DNA of 64,000 bases from Eubacteriaceae bacterium ES3 (lineage in GTDB: Bacteria > Bacillota > Clostridia > Eubacteriales > Eubacteriaceae), in the NCBI GenBank assembly GCA_030586155.1, contig CP130741.1:1482680-1546679 (forward strand), in the 5' to 3' direction. The notes below the pieces were generated by a model. That model saw nothing but the letters and a program-made list of their open reading frames with translations. It did not search any database and was not told the origin of the DNA. This document shows positions 17,031 to 26,728 of the stretch, piece by piece. The translations under genes and the position numbers were made by a program. The stretch's first letter is position 1; the number at the start of each line of letters is the position of its first letter.

Positions 17031-17084
17031 TCCTTTACAAAGCCTTTCTATCGCAATACAAAAAACCACGTCATCACAAGGTGG
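17031..17084. repeat. Dispersed repeat copy B with AAAACC-hairpin
   Basis: It shares TTACAAAGCC, ATACAAAAAACC and the CAT-centred hairpin with the copy at 15256-15310. It lies just beyond the polymerase stub, so copies A and B frame the decayed 15.3-17.0 kb strip in direct orientation. Confidence 0.55.
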
Positions 17085-17138
17085 TTTAAATTGTATCAAT
17101 TTTTGAGTTCTTATTTGTCTAAGCACGCAAAAAATAAT

Positions 17139-17173
17139 ACAATTTAGCGTAATGGACTATTACGCTAAATTGT
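17139..17173. repeat. Perfect 15-bp inverted repeat
   Basis: ACAATTTAGCGTAAT at 17139-17153 and ATTACGCTAAATTGT at 17159-17173 flank GGACT. It ends 6 bases before the IS66 end at 17180. It may be a terminator without a strong T-run, or part of the pre-insertion target. Confidence 0.6.
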
Positions 17174-17215
17174 TTATTTGTAAGCGTCCAATAAAAGCAT
17201 GTACAAAAAATAAGT

Positions 17216-17241
17216 ATGGCGGCCTAAAAGCCGCCATTTTC
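17216..17241 (-). terminator. Intrinsic-terminator-like hairpin in the IS66 end
   Basis: ATGGCGGC (17216-17223) and GCCGCCAT (17230-17237) form a perfect 8-bp stem downstream of tnpC. On the plus strand a TTTT follows; on the minus strand the tail is A/T-mixed. Confidence 0.55.
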
Positions 17242-17466
17242 TATTTACACTATTAAACTTTACACATAGTCTGAACATCAGCATTCCAGGGAAGCAGCTG
17301 ATCCAGCAGAGTTTTGTCTTCATGGAATGGAATCGCTGGAAGCTTTGTCAATAAAAATTCCAGATATTTATAGGGATTCAATTGATTCGCTTTGGCAGTT
17401 TCAACAATCGAGTAAACAATCGCACTGGCACTCGCGCCGTCAGGACTGCCTGCGAAAAGCCAGTTC

Positions 17467-17498
17467 TTTCTTTTATGTGCTTAAGCACATAAAAGAAA
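17467..17498. repeat. Perfect 32-bp palindrome at the left RIT junction
   Basis: The half-sequence TTTCTTTTATGTGCTT is followed at once by its exact reverse complement. The outer TTTCTT is the target duplication, and the inner TTATGTGCT is also a piece of the RIT terminal repeat. The right end lacks this extra palindrome. Confidence 0.75.
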
Positions 17499-17626
17499 TT
17501 ATGTACTCAACTAGGTTATGTGCTGAATATGAAATAAAATATTTCTGGAAATTAAATTTTTCGAAACATCAGCACATAACAACATAAGCATATCTTGCTA
17601 TTATAAGCAAAAAGGAGACAATGCTT

Positions 17627-18838
17627 ATGGACTGTGAAATGAAATGTAATGATTCGTTAATAAACTTTGAGGTCTATTTAAAGGAAAATGGTTATTCTAA
17701 AAATGTTATTCCGATGTATATACGAACAGTTCGGACATTTTTAAAAACCAATGAACTATTCTGGTCTTCATCAAAAGATACTGTTGAACTTAAATCTAAT
17801 TTTTCAGATTATCTGAAAAATCAGCCATTGAATAGTCAAAAATCTATGATTCAGGCTGCGCTTCATCTTTTCTACTATTTTATTAGTGGTGAACAGTTTA
17901 ACAGACGCCTCAATAGTAAGGATTTTAATTTTAATCCGTTGATTGAAACTGAAATTGAACGATTTCAAAGGTACTTAAAAGAAGTTGCCGGTCTCAGTAA
18001 CAATACAATCATTTCTCAATGTAACACCATCAAAATATTTCTTTATAGCAATTTTCAGAAAACAGAATTTTCACCTGAGAAAATAACGGCTGATCTTGTT
18101 CGTATTCATTTCACCCATACGCTTGGCCATGTTTTGCCATCATCGAAGAAAACAATCATTACCAGAATAAGGAGTTACATACGTTTTCTTGAATTTAGCG
18201 ACGGATTCAGAGCAGATGAAATATTAAAATTGCCGATGACATCTCCAGTCTGGCGTCGTTCAGGGTTGCCCAAAATTTTAACCGATGACGAGTTGAACCG
18301 TCTTTATAGTGTCTATGATCAAACAGAGCCGACAGATATCCGCAATTATGCAATTCTTCGCAGTTTAAAAGATTTGGGTTTGCGTTGTTCAGAAGTTGCA
18401 GGGTTAACGTTAGATGATATTAACTGGCCTCAGGGAACAATGCGAATAAAAAACACCAAATCTCATTCTGAAAGATTGCTTCCATTACCGGCAATGACTG
18501 GTCAGGCACTTGAAGCATATTTGTTAAAGGTTCGCCCCGTAACCGAAGAGCGAACTCTATTTGTAAGGTTTAAAAATGAAACTGGTTTTCCAATGGGAGT
18601 ATCGCAGATCCGTCAAACTGTAAGAAAAGCAGCAACCAAAGCTGGGCTTGAAAATTTTACGGGTACTCATATGTTAAGACACACAACAGCGAAAAAAATG
18701 ATTAATAATGGTACCAGTTTGAAGACAATTGCAGATATTCTTGGGCATGAATCCATTGAAACGACCAGCATTTATACAAAAGTCGACATTGTTCAGTTAC
18801 AGGAAGTGGCTGGTATATGGCCTGAGGTAATAAAATGA
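17627..18838 (+). CDS. RIT tyrosine recombinase A
   Basis: The 403-residue integrase-family protein has two N-terminal SAM-like DNA-binding segments and a C-terminal catalytic domain. Catalytic residues are visible: Arg in GLRCSEVAGL, HxxR in THMLRHTTAK, and His/Tyr in LGHESIETTSIYTKVD. The ATG at 17627 is preferred to the one at 17621 because AGGAG is then 9 bases away. Its stop overlaps the next gene (ATGA). Confidence 0.88.
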   Translation: MDCEMKCNDSLINFEVYLKENGYSKNVIPMYIRTVRTFLKTNELFWSSSKDTVELKSNFSDYLKNQPLNSQKSMIQAALHLFYYFISGEQFNRRLNSKDFNFNPLIETEIERFQRYLKEVAGLSNNTIISQCNTIKIFLYSNFQKTEFSPEKITADLVRIHFTHTLGHVLPSSKKTIITRIRSYIRFLEFSDGFRADEILKLPMTSPVWRRSGLPKILTDDELNRLYSVYDQTEPTDIRNYAILRSLKDLGLRCSEVAGLTLDDINWPQGTMRIKNTKSHSERLLPLPAMTGQALEAYLLKVRPVTEERTLFVRFKNETGFPMGVSQIRQTVRKAATKAGLENFTGTHMLRHTTAKKMINNGTSLKTIADILGHESIETTSIYTKVDIVQLQEVAGIWPEVIK

Positions 18839-19797
18839 ACGCTCATCTCATTACCAGGCAAGTAGAAGACTATATTGCTTACAAAAAAGGTCTGGGCTAT
18901 CAGATCAAAGTAGAATCGGGTGAATTAAGACGCTTTGCTGCGTACACTCAATCCATTGGCTACGAAGGTTCATTAACTGTTGAACTTGCTTTTCAGTGGG
19001 CGATGCTTAAACCCGAATATTCACGCTGGTACATGGCAAGAAGGATGGAGACAGTCCGGACATTTGCAAAATATATTTGTGTTTTTGATCCAGATGCACA
19101 AATGATTCCCAAAGGTATGTTCGGGAAATGTCATGGCAGAACAACTCCTTATATTTTTTCTACCGAAGAAATTTGCACCTTGATGAAAGAAGCAACAAAG
19201 TTATATTCCCCTGATGGGCTGAGACGACTAACCATAGCAACCGCAATTGGTCTTTTATGGGTTACTGGGATGCGGCCGAATGAAATCTGTCAGCTAATAA
19301 ATAGCGATGTTGATTTGGTAAATGGTCAAATTCTTATAAGGGAAACAAAGTTTTTTAAAAAACGGCTTCTTCCTTTAGATGAAACAACCATTGCTGCACT
19401 TAAAACATATGTAACAAACAGAGATCAACTTCGAAAATATTTTTCGGATGAACATTTTCTGATTATGACTGGTGGTCAGCAATTGAAGTTACGTAATCTT
19501 GAGTATGCAATGCAACTGATCAGAACAGTGCTTTTATCAGAAACCCAGAATTGGGTGCATCGACCACCCAGACTTTATGATATCCGCCATTCATTTGCAT
19601 GCCATACTTTGTTAAAATGGTTAAAAAGCGGAATTGATGTAAATGCCAAAATACTTTATCTTAGCACTTATCTTGGTCATGTTAAGGTAGCCGATACTTA
19701 CTGGTATTTGACGGGTACCCCAGAGTTGATGGACTTTGCTTCTTATTCTTTTGAATGTTTCTTTTATGGAAACGTCGGTAAGCATGATGAAAAGTAA
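18835..19797 (+). CDS. RIT tyrosine recombinase B
   Basis: The 320-residue integrase-family protein overlaps the first recombinase by 4 bases and the third by 14. The catalytic Arg lies in TGMRPNEICQL, the HxxR-like box is IRHSFACHTLL, and the C-terminal His and Tyr lie in LGHVKVADTYWYLTG. All three RIT proteins are thought to be needed together for transposition; the division of labour is not known from sequence. Confidence 0.87.
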   Translation: MNAHLITRQVEDYIAYKKGLGYQIKVESGELRRFAAYTQSIGYEGSLTVELAFQWAMLKPEYSRWYMARRMETVRTFAKYICVFDPDAQMIPKGMFGKCHGRTTPYIFSTEEICTLMKEATKLYSPDGLRRLTIATAIGLLWVTGMRPNEICQLINSDVDLVNGQILIRETKFFKKRLLPLDETTIAALKTYVTNRDQLRKYFSDEHFLIMTGGQQLKLRNLEYAMQLIRTVLLSETQNWVHRPPRLYDIRHSFACHTLLKWLKSGIDVNAKILYLSTYLGHVKVADTYWYLTGTPELMDFASYSFECFFYGNVGKHDEK

Positions 19798-20794
19798 AGA
19801 TTTTCAGAGCCTGCTCCAACGCTATTTCGTGGAAAGACTGATTAATCAGCAAAGGGTTTCCCCTTGTACCATCGAATCCTATCGTGATACATTTCGAATA
19901 TTCTTGAAGTATATGCATGATGTGCAGCATATAAAATCAGATAAAATACAAATGGAAGATCTCAATGCTGATACTGTTGTTGAATTCCTGAATTATCTGG
20001 AAAAAGTCAGAAAAAATCAGGGAAAAACTATTAATAACCGTCTTGCAGCTATAAAAGCATTTATGGATTATGTTTCCTATCAATTTCCAGAATCTTTGGA
20101 ATTAGTTCGTAGAATCAAAGCCATTCCTTTTCGCAACATCGATAAAAAAGATATTTCTTATCTTACAAAAGATGAAATAGATTGTTTGCTCAATGCCTGT
20201 AATATCAAAAATTCAGAGGGTAAACGTGACTATCTGATGGTGTTACTACTTTATAATTCCGGGATAAGAGTATCTGAAATGATCACTATCCAGGGGAAAG
20301 ACATTATTATTTCTGATAATGACCGCAGTCATTTAAGGATTATGGGAAAAGGTAGAAAAGAACGAATCGTTCCTTTGTGGCAATCAACTACAAAATACCT
20401 CATTGAATATTTGCAGTTCAATAAAATTTCGGATCATGACTATCTGCTGTCTGGCAGAAATGTTAATCATTTGACCCGTTCGGGCGTTCGTTATCGAATT
20501 GACTGTATTGTTAAAGTCGCATCAGAAAAAAATTCGAAATTAAAAACCAAAAACATAACGCCACATGTATTTCGCCATTCAACAGCAATGAGTCTGCTCC
20601 AGGCAGGCGTTGACCTTTCCACAATTGCAATATGGCTTGGACATGAAAGTATAGAGACGACTCACAAATATATGGTTGCTGATATAACGTTAAAAGAAAA
20701 AGCGCTAGACAAACTTAATGAACCCAACGTGAATCAGTCAAACAATCGATATCATGCTACCGATGATATTTTGCAATTCTTAAACTCATTATGA
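19784..20794 (+). CDS. RIT tyrosine recombinase C
   Basis: The product of about 336 residues starts at the ATGATG overlapping the stop of recombinase B (MMKSKDFQSLLQRYF). An upstream in-frame start at 19736 would lie well inside gene B and is less likely. Core-binding domain residues 15-105 are followed by the catalytic domain with Arg in SGIRVSEMITIQ, HxxR in PHVFRHSTAMSLL and LGHESIETTHKYMVAD carrying His and Tyr. Confidence 0.87.
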   Translation: MMKSKDFQSLLQRYFVERLINQQRVSPCTIESYRDTFRIFLKYMHDVQHIKSDKIQMEDLNADTVVEFLNYLEKVRKNQGKTINNRLAAIKAFMDYVSYQFPESLELVRRIKAIPFRNIDKKDISYLTKDEIDCLLNACNIKNSEGKRDYLMVLLLYNSGIRVSEMITIQGKDIIISDNDRSHLRIMGKGRKERIVPLWQSTTKYLIEYLQFNKISDHDYLLSGRNVNHLTRSGVRYRIDCIVKVASEKNSKLKTKNITPHVFRHSTAMSLLQAGVDLSTIAIWLGHESIETTHKYMVADITLKEKALDKLNEPNVNQSNNRYHATDDILQFLNSL

Positions 20795-22446
20795 TAATTA
20801 GGTTATGTGCTGGACCGATAGAAAAAACGTCTGACGAATCAATTTTTGCCCAGTTTCAGCACATAACCTAGTTGAGTACATAATTTCTTCCTACCGTGAA
20901 GGGGCGGATGCTGTTTTCAGCAAGATTATTAGAAATCTCGCAATCCCCGTCGTCCAGATATGTCATCAGTAAAGTTTTCTGATTTTTTACATACTGCAAA
21001 GCTTTACCAATTTTAGACCGTAATAACACCACTTCAAGATTGGTATCAACCCACGCCCAAAAGGCCTCCAAAACAGGGATTTCCTGTTTTAGACGCTGAA
21101 CTCGCCGTTCTTCAGACGTTAAATTTTTCAGGGTTTCTTCAATTTCAAAAAGTTTGTTGCAGTAGGCAATACCCTGTTGCGGCAGGATAGCGTCTGTGCT
21201 TTTAGTCGTTTTAGGCATGGCATCGACAAAGTAACGTCGTGCATGACTCCAGCAAAGGCACCTTTTAACATTTTTAACAACGCCATATCCTGAGTAAGCA
21301 TCGGTATGCAGATATCCTTGATAGCCACTTAAAAATTCTGTGGCATTCTTTCCGGCCCGTCCGGTCCGATACTTAAAAATTCGAATCGACTGATCAGTCC
21401 GTGAACCGGAGGTGAATACCCACATATAAGATTTAGCGCTATTGGGGCGCCCTTCCTCCTTCATGACCTGGATCGGTGTTTCGTCGGCATGCAGATGCGT
21501 TTGCAGCAGAAGCTTTTCGTGAAACCGGGATACCATGGCGCCAAGCCATTCATCGGATATTTTTACAATCCAGTTGGACAGGGTGCTTCGTGAAAGTTCC
21601 ATCCCCAGATTTTTAAAGTCTTTTTCCTGCCGGTATAGCGGCACATGGTTGACATATTTCTGATACATGATCCAGGCGACACTGGATGGACTGGCCATGG
21701 AATGCTGGAGCAACGGTTCGTTCGCTGGCGCCTGAATGTGGTAAGGCCGACCTTCTTTACGGCAGGTCCGACACTCCCAGGTCTCCTGATAGATGTGAAC
21801 CAGTTTTAAGGTTGCCGGAAGATGTTCGATCTCTGTCCGCAAATATTTTTTCCCGGCATAATTGAGTTCAGCTCCGTCGGCAGGACATATTTGACGGTCT
21901 TCCGGTAGTGAATAAATCCGGTCTTCTTCAGGCAGATTGGCCAGCGCTTTTTCACGGGAGTAACCGGCACGGGTTTTCTTTTGTGTAATGACAGGTTCAG
22001 GCTCATCTGCGCAGGCTTCGATTTCTGCTTCATCAAACTGACCAAAAGCCAACTCTTCCATAACAATCTGTCCCGATATCACCGATGTTTTTTCACTCTT
22101 TTTCCCAAACAGCTTGCGGGTTAAAAAATCCAGCTGTTCCCGAAGTGCTTTTGAGTCGGCATTCATCTGTTCAATGGTATTATTCAGCGCTGCAATTGTT
22201 TCATTCTGCCGCCTGATCACATCAAGCAGGACTGTATTGTCAGTTGTTTTTTCAACCATTGAACCTGAACCCTTTCATCGATTTTTTATGATCTTATTAT
22301 ACCATAAACTGGTCTGATTCACCATGAAAAAACCTCTGAAACAGCCTAAATATAAGGTAAGCGTCAAATACAAACCACATAGAAAAGAAGCTCGACATAT
22401 GAGATAATGATAAAAATCATCTCGCAAGTCGAACTTCTTTATTGGT

Positions 22447-24102
22447 TTATTGATGCTGATTAGTTTGGGCCAAGGACTGGCGGCAGATCTCGGGCAGCTG
22501 ATCGGACCAGGGAAGAAAAGGTTCCAGTGCGACCTCGTCATCGCAGTTTATATCCGGCAGACGTTCAAAGAGAAATTTGAGATATTCATAAGGGTTGAGC
22601 TCATTAAGTTTGGCACTCTGGATCAGGCTGAAGGCAGTGGCGGAAGCTTTGGCACCATTGGCTGTTTTACAGAAAAGAAAGTTTTTTCTGGCCACAACAA
22701 AAGGCTTGATCTGTTGTTCGGCAATGTTGGTGGAAAGTTCACATTGGCCGTCAAGCAAAATGTTTTCCAGTACAGTCTGGTGTTTGAGACTGTAGTTGAG
22801 CGCTTTTCCAAAGGCGCTTTTGGGAAGGGTATTCTGCGACATTAATTTTACCCATGCGAAATAAGCTGTCATCAGCGGTTTAAGCTCTTTTTCCCGTCGC
22901 TCCTTACGCTCTTTCGGGGTCAGGTCTTCTTTTAACAGCGCTTTCTCAAAGACAAACATTTCACCTATCATCTGAACGGCCTGCCAGGCTTCGGTTTCGG
23001 TTTTTATAGTCCCTTTTGGCAATGCTTTTAGCGCATCAGTGTATTGACGTCTGGCATGGGCAAAGCAGCAGACCCGGGTAATATCGGTTACGCTGTTATA
23101 GCCGTCATAACCGTCCGTTTGAAGGATTCCTTTGAAATTTTCAAGGAAATTTTTGGGGTGTTTGCCACTCCGGGACGGCTGATATTCAAACAACGCCATG
23201 GGTTTTCCGTATTTCCCGGGACGATACAGCCACATATAGGCCTTGCTGGTACAGGCTTCCCCATCTTTAGTCAGAACTTTCAGTGATGTCTCATCAGCCA
23301 TCAGAAAGCTTTCTTTTTCCAGATGTTTTTTCATCAGCCGGTAGAGGGGTTCAAGGTAACGCTCACTGCCTTTGATGATCCAGTTGGACATCGTCGCGCG
23401 GGACAGTTCAATGCCAAAGTGTTTAAAGGTCTGCTCCTGCCGGTAAAGAGGCAGGGCTGCCGCAAATTTCTGGTATAGAATATAAGCAAGCAGACTTGGC
23501 GAAACAAAGCTGCCCGAAATAACCGGATTGGGCGCTTTAGCTGTAATAATCGGCGTTTTGATCTCATGATCCTGACAGTGTCGGCAGGCATACACTTTTC
23601 TGACATGTTCCACCCGCACCACTTTGGCGGGAATCACTTTGAGCTCCTGGCGCACTTCCTCCTTCATCTGATGCAGTGAATGGTCACACACAGGGCATAC
23701 TTTCTCATCTTCATTAAGATCATAAACAATGCGTTCAACCGGCAGATCATCAAAAGAATCCCGGTTCAGTCCCCGCTTTTTACGGCGGTGGGTAGCCACT
23801 TCGATGGATGGTTCTTCCTGCTCAGGGCGTTTCGTCACCTCCGGCTCATTAAAAAAAGAGATCTGGTTTTCAATTATGACAGTGTCAGCGGATTTGCCGA
23901 AGCGCTTCTGGGCATTCAGACGCAACTGTTCTTCGTACCATTTAATTTTTGCCTGCGCTTCTTCAAGTTCTGAATTCAGCCGAGTGTTTTCACTCTGAAG
24001 TTCAGTGATGACAGATAAAAAATCCAGTGCCGGATCTTGTGTTTCTGTTTCTGTTAAACTGTTTTCTTTACCCATCTGATGCTTATACCGCTTTCCTGTC
24101 AT
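22447..24102 (-). CDS. tnpC: IS66 family transposase TnpC
   Basis: The protein of about 551 residues is full length for IS66 TnpC. It has an N-terminal coiled coil (LQSENTRLNSELEEAQAKI), a zinc finger (CPVCDHSL, CRHCQDHE), the DDE domain (MADETSLKV, QTDGYDGYN, CCFAHARRQY, CELSTNIAEQQIKPFVVARK) and the terminal domain with SAKLNELNPYEYLKF. The ATG at 24102 has GGAG 6 bases upstream; the frame is open 12 bases further. Confidence 0.9.
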   Translation of the reverse strand: MTGKRYKHQMGKENSLTETETQDPALDFLSVITELQSENTRLNSELEEAQAKIKWYEEQLRLNAQKRFGKSADTVIIENQISFFNEPEVTKRPEQEEPSIEVATHRRKKRGLNRDSFDDLPVERIVYDLNEDEKVCPVCDHSLHQMKEEVRQELKVIPAKVVRVEHVRKVYACRHCQDHEIKTPIITAKAPNPVISGSFVSPSLLAYILYQKFAAALPLYRQEQTFKHFGIELSRATMSNWIIKGSERYLEPLYRLMKKHLEKESFLMADETSLKVLTKDGEACTSKAYMWLYRPGKYGKPMALFEYQPSRSGKHPKNFLENFKGILQTDGYDGYNSVTDITRVCCFAHARRQYTDALKALPKGTIKTETEAWQAVQMIGEMFVFEKALLKEDLTPKERKERREKELKPLMTAYFAWVKLMSQNTLPKSAFGKALNYSLKHQTVLENILLDGQCELSTNIAEQQIKPFVVARKNFLFCKTANGAKASATAFSLIQSAKLNELNPYEYLKFLFERLPDINCDDEVALEPFLPWSDQLPEICRQSLAQTNQHQ

Positions 24103-24201
24103 TATCCACTCCAATTACTTATGATTGGCATAATATCGCCGTTTTATGATGCTATTATACCATAGATCAGCTGACAAAAAAAGCTTTTTCAACCTTATTT
24201 T

Positions 24202-24558
24202 TCAGATTAAAATCCGCTGTTTCACTGGCGGATGCGCCTGTTTTTCATCAAGGGTCAGTCCATCCAGCAACCACCGGAAACTTCTTTCAGTCACAACAAT
24301 GGAAGGGGCACCACTTTTTTCCGGCCACTGGAAACAGCCGTTTTCCAGACGTTTATAATGAATCCAGAAGCCGGTCTGATCCCATACCAGGATTTTAATC
24401 AGATTCCTGCGTTTATTGCAGAATGCAAACAGGTGCATGGAAAAGGGATCTTCTTTCAGAACTTCCCTGACAATCAGGGACAGTCCATCGATACTTTTTC
24501 TGAGATCGGTGGCTCCCAGAGCTATATGCACATTTCCGGAGTTGAGGCCTGTCAACAT
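24202..24558 (-). CDS. tnpB: IS66 accessory protein TnpB
   Basis: The 118-residue product is typical IS66 TnpB (IALGATDLRKSIDGLSLIV, FAFCNKRRNLIKILVWDQTG). It begins 3 bases after the tnpA stop and is needed for IS66 transposition by an unclear mechanism. Confidence 0.9.
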   Translation of the reverse strand: MLTGLNSGNVHIALGATDLRKSIDGLSLIVREVLKEDPFSMHLFAFCNKRRNLIKILVWDQTGFWIHYKRLENGCFQWPEKSGAPSIVVTERSFRWLLDGLTLDEKQAHPPVKQRILI

Positions 24559-24561
24559 GGA

Positions 24562-24921
24562 TCAGGCCTTTCTGATTGCGCTAATTATATTTGTAAGATG
24601 ATTCTCTGAAAATTCAGGCGGTATCATAACAACCACATCTGAAATCCGGATTTCTATTACTTTTGGGGTTCCAGATAAAGGTTTTTTAAATGATATTTCC
24701 GGCGCAATAACAATTCCGGCAAAGTTGACTGTTTCTTCGGCAAACTCCTGGGGTTCCAGATCATTTAGATCCCGGTTTGCTTTGCTGATTCTCAGTTTCC
24801 AGTATCGGAATGCACTCAAAGCAAGATTATTCTTTTCGCACCACTGCCGCTGCGTCAGTCCACTTGCCAATTGTGCTTTGATCCGCTCTTCCCAGAGTAT
24901 CCGATTTTCACTTTTCTCCAT
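24562..24921 (-). CDS. tnpA: IS66 accessory protein TnpA
   Basis: The 119-residue protein has the helix-turn-helix-like start of IS66 TnpA (RIKAQLASGLTQRQWCEKNN, FRYWKLRI). A truncated and mutated copy of the same gene lies at 57301 in the other orientation. Confidence 0.88.
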   Translation of the reverse strand: MEKSENRILWEERIKAQLASGLTQRQWCEKNNLALSAFRYWKLRISKANRDLNDLEPQEFAEETVNFAGIVIAPEISFKKPLSGTPKVIEIRISDVVVMIPPEFSENHLTNIISAIRKA

Positions 24922-25008
24922 AAAAAATACAATCCTTCCTTTAATAGTTTGAAAGAATTGTATCAGTTTTTTTATTTGGTTGGTATGTGGTCTGTAATTG
25001 ACGCTTAC

Positions 25009-26185
25009 GTTTGTTCATATAGTCATATGCTGCTGACAGTGTTCGAGAGTAGCCCTGCTTTTTTATTTCGCGAAAGATGTCTTTGCGGATCTTTCCGGAT
25101 GTCAATGATTTTATAATGTAATCATAATATTGGTCAGCCCCGCTTCTCAGTTCCCAGCCACATAATGCATCAAAATCTCCGTTCATATATTTGCGAACCG
25201 TATTTATGTTGCAATGTAAAATTTTTGCAATTTGTCGGGCACTGAATTTGGCATTGATGTGTTCTTTAATTGCATTGAAGCGTTGAACCCGGTTGTCATT
25301 ATAACTTTCCGGTTTTACCGGAACATCATTTTTTTAGACTCGTTGTTCTCAACTTTTTCTTCTTGATGACATTGATAATACCTCTGGTTAATCGGTATTT
25401 TTATATCCGCTGGAACAACTGTTTTGAGTGCATTCTGAACAGCCTCCAGCAGATTCTAATGAAGATGAAACCGGTCTGCAATCTGCATGGCATCAGGAAG
25501 AATTTCTCCAATAGCAGAAGCATAGGCCCCGGCCCGGTCTCGAGTGATGCGCTTAACCTGTTTGTTCTGTCGCAACCAGAACTTGAGCTTGTTGCTGTCG
25601 CGACCATTAAGAACGGCAACCGGTTTGTGTGTAGTTTCATCAACAATTACTGTCCCATATCGACTTCTTTTTTGAAAGCAAAATCATCGATACCGATTGT
25701 CTCACCACAAACTGGATCTGGCTGTGCTTCATAACGTACTGTCAGCAAGCAGATCACACTGTCCCCACTGATATGCAGGTTCATCGCCTGACAGATTCGT
25801 GCATATCCTTCACAGCTCGTTTCCATTGCCAGCATACAGATGAAATCTTCGCTGCGCTAAGTCGTTCTTCGGTTGGCGTTGAGAAAACCATTAAATGTTT
25901 CGGCGACAGTTTGAACTGGATAGTCTTCATTTTTACAGCTGTATTCATGGACTTTAATCATGAGCTGAACATTTTCCCCAGTATCGGAAGATCCTGTACT
26001 GTTCTTATATAAGTGCCATAATAATGTTCAAGTGTTTGATGACACCTGGGACAAACATAAGTTTTAGAAACAGCTTTCATATGAATAATGATTTTATCAG
26101 TCTCAATTACTTCCGTGATCTTTAAAACATCGGATGGGAAGTAATGATCCAAAAACAGAGTATTCGGTGAATCCATTTTTACCAC
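25009..26185 (-). pseudogene. ISL3-family transposase remnant
   Basis: Broken minus-strand frames in order give an ISL3 transposase: an N-terminal zinc-binding region (TYVCPRCHQTLEHYYGTYIR, 25958-26185), then [14 protein letters not shown] (to 25835), the DDE part with [25 protein letters not shown] and GRDSNKLKFWL (to 25401), and a C-terminal piece (25009-25186). Several frameshifts and stops separate the pieces. The IS66 right end at 25008 cuts off the last residues. Confidence 0.75.
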
Positions 26186-26359
26186 CCTTTCAATCTATTT
26201 GTTGCTTTTATTATATCACTTTTGGTTTAATAAATCGCTTAATAGATGGATTTTTGCGGAAGAACTCTGTCACTTCATAATATTCAGCAGTTGGCATAAG
26301 CATAAAACTTATTATCGCCATAACAATAATTGTAACTTTGTTCTTCACCAATCCATTCT
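26186..26359. other. Gap between the ISL3 relic and yccF
   Basis: On the minus strand this contains GACAGAGTTCTTCCGCAAAA (26262-26243), which could be the ISL3 terminal repeat, and the presumed promoter region of its transposase. No gene was seen. Confidence 0.35.
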
Positions 26360-26711
26360 TTACATAACCATAGCTCCAAAAGGAGTCAACGATAATCTAG
26401 CAATCTTAAAGTGCTGTTTTCCAAAAGGAATGCCAACAATTGTACAGCACAAACTAACACCGATAACCACATTGGTAATTGCCAAAGGTAAACCTGTAAT
26501 ACAAATCCACAGTAGATTCAACAAAAAATTTTCCGACCTGCTGGAAGAGCTTAAAACGTATTTTCCGAATGGGAATAAACAAAGATTACCTATTTTAAAG
26601 CATTTTTTTTCCACTGGTATTCCAACAATCGTAAGCATCCATAGCAGTCCAGCCACATACCAAGATAGCCCCAGTAAGAAACCAGATTATTTTGCCGACT
26701 AAGCTCACCAA
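26360..26711 (-). pseudogene. yccF: YccF-family membrane protein, frameshifted
   Basis: Two halves of YccF are visible: the start (VSLVGKIIWFLTG, from TTG 26711 behind AAGGA) and the rest (LSWYVAGLLWMLTIVGIP to LTPFGAMVM). They join in frame if one base is removed from the GGGG run at 26669-26672 (plus CCCC). The tandem motif TIVGIPxxKxxFKI occurs twice, as in the family. It is the last gene of the conflict-island train, 17 bases after the transglutaminase-like gene. The indel could also be an assembly error. Confidence 0.65.
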
Positions 26712-26728
26712 TACTCACATTCCTTCTA

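Larger units (their letters stand above)
17473..20883 (+). mobile_element. Recombinase-In-Trio (RIT) element inserted in IS66 tnpC
   Basis: Three overlapping tyrosine recombinase genes on one strand are bounded by identical inverted repeats: 29 bp beginning TTATGTACTCAACTAGG at 17499-17527, and its complement at 20855-20883. Each end also has a second, inverted copy of GTTATGTGCTG about 40 bases inside (17569-17580 and 20800-20812). TTTCTT is duplicated at 17467-17472 and 20884-20889, and its removal restores the tnpC frame. This is the defining structure of RIT elements, with no cargo gene. Confidence 0.85.
17253..22259 (-). pseudogene. tnpC: IS66 transposase TnpC split by the RIT element
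   Basis: The N-terminal part (20884-22259) holds the leucine-zipper-like start, a zinc finger (CPADGAELNY, CRTCRKEG) and the DDE core (HADETPIQV, HTDAYSGYG, CWSHARRYF, CEISNNLAENSIRPF) and runs to VGR. The C-terminal part (17253-17472) resumes at KNWLFAGSPDGASA and ends DVQTMCKV. Joining the parts at the duplicated TTTCTT restores VGR-KNW in frame. The 463-residue frame seen at 20868 ends with foreign residues encoded by the RIT end. Confidence 0.85.
17180..22356 (-). mobile_element. IS66-family remnant, interrupted by a RIT element and lacking tnpA/tnpB
   Basis: The left end at 17180 begins GTAAGCGTCCAATAAAAGC, matching the GTAAGCGTC ends of the second IS66 at 22357. It keeps only tnpC, split into 17253-17472 and 20884-22259. 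The tnpA/tnpB half and the right end are missing and the second IS66 abuts at 22357, so the two copies probably recombined or one replaced part of the other. Confidence 0.7.
22357..25008 (-). mobile_element. IS66-family element, apparently complete
   Basis: The ends begin GTAAGCGTCAAATACAAACC (22357 on) and, on the minus strand, GTAAGCGTCAATTACAGACC (from 25008). Between them lie tnpA, tnpB and tnpC in the canonical IS66 order, all intact. The expected 8-base target duplication is absent (AATATAAG left, GTTTGTTC right), so the present flanks are probably recombinant. The right end cuts into an ISL3-type relic. Confidence 0.85.

Noticed and set aside
22357-25008. 8-base target duplication for the complete IS66
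   Set aside because: The flanks AATATAAG and GTTTGTTC do not match, so no duplication can be claimed.
26199-26702. 167-codon plus-strand frame
   Set aside because: It is antisense to the recognisable YccF-family gene, whose two halves read well on the minus strand.
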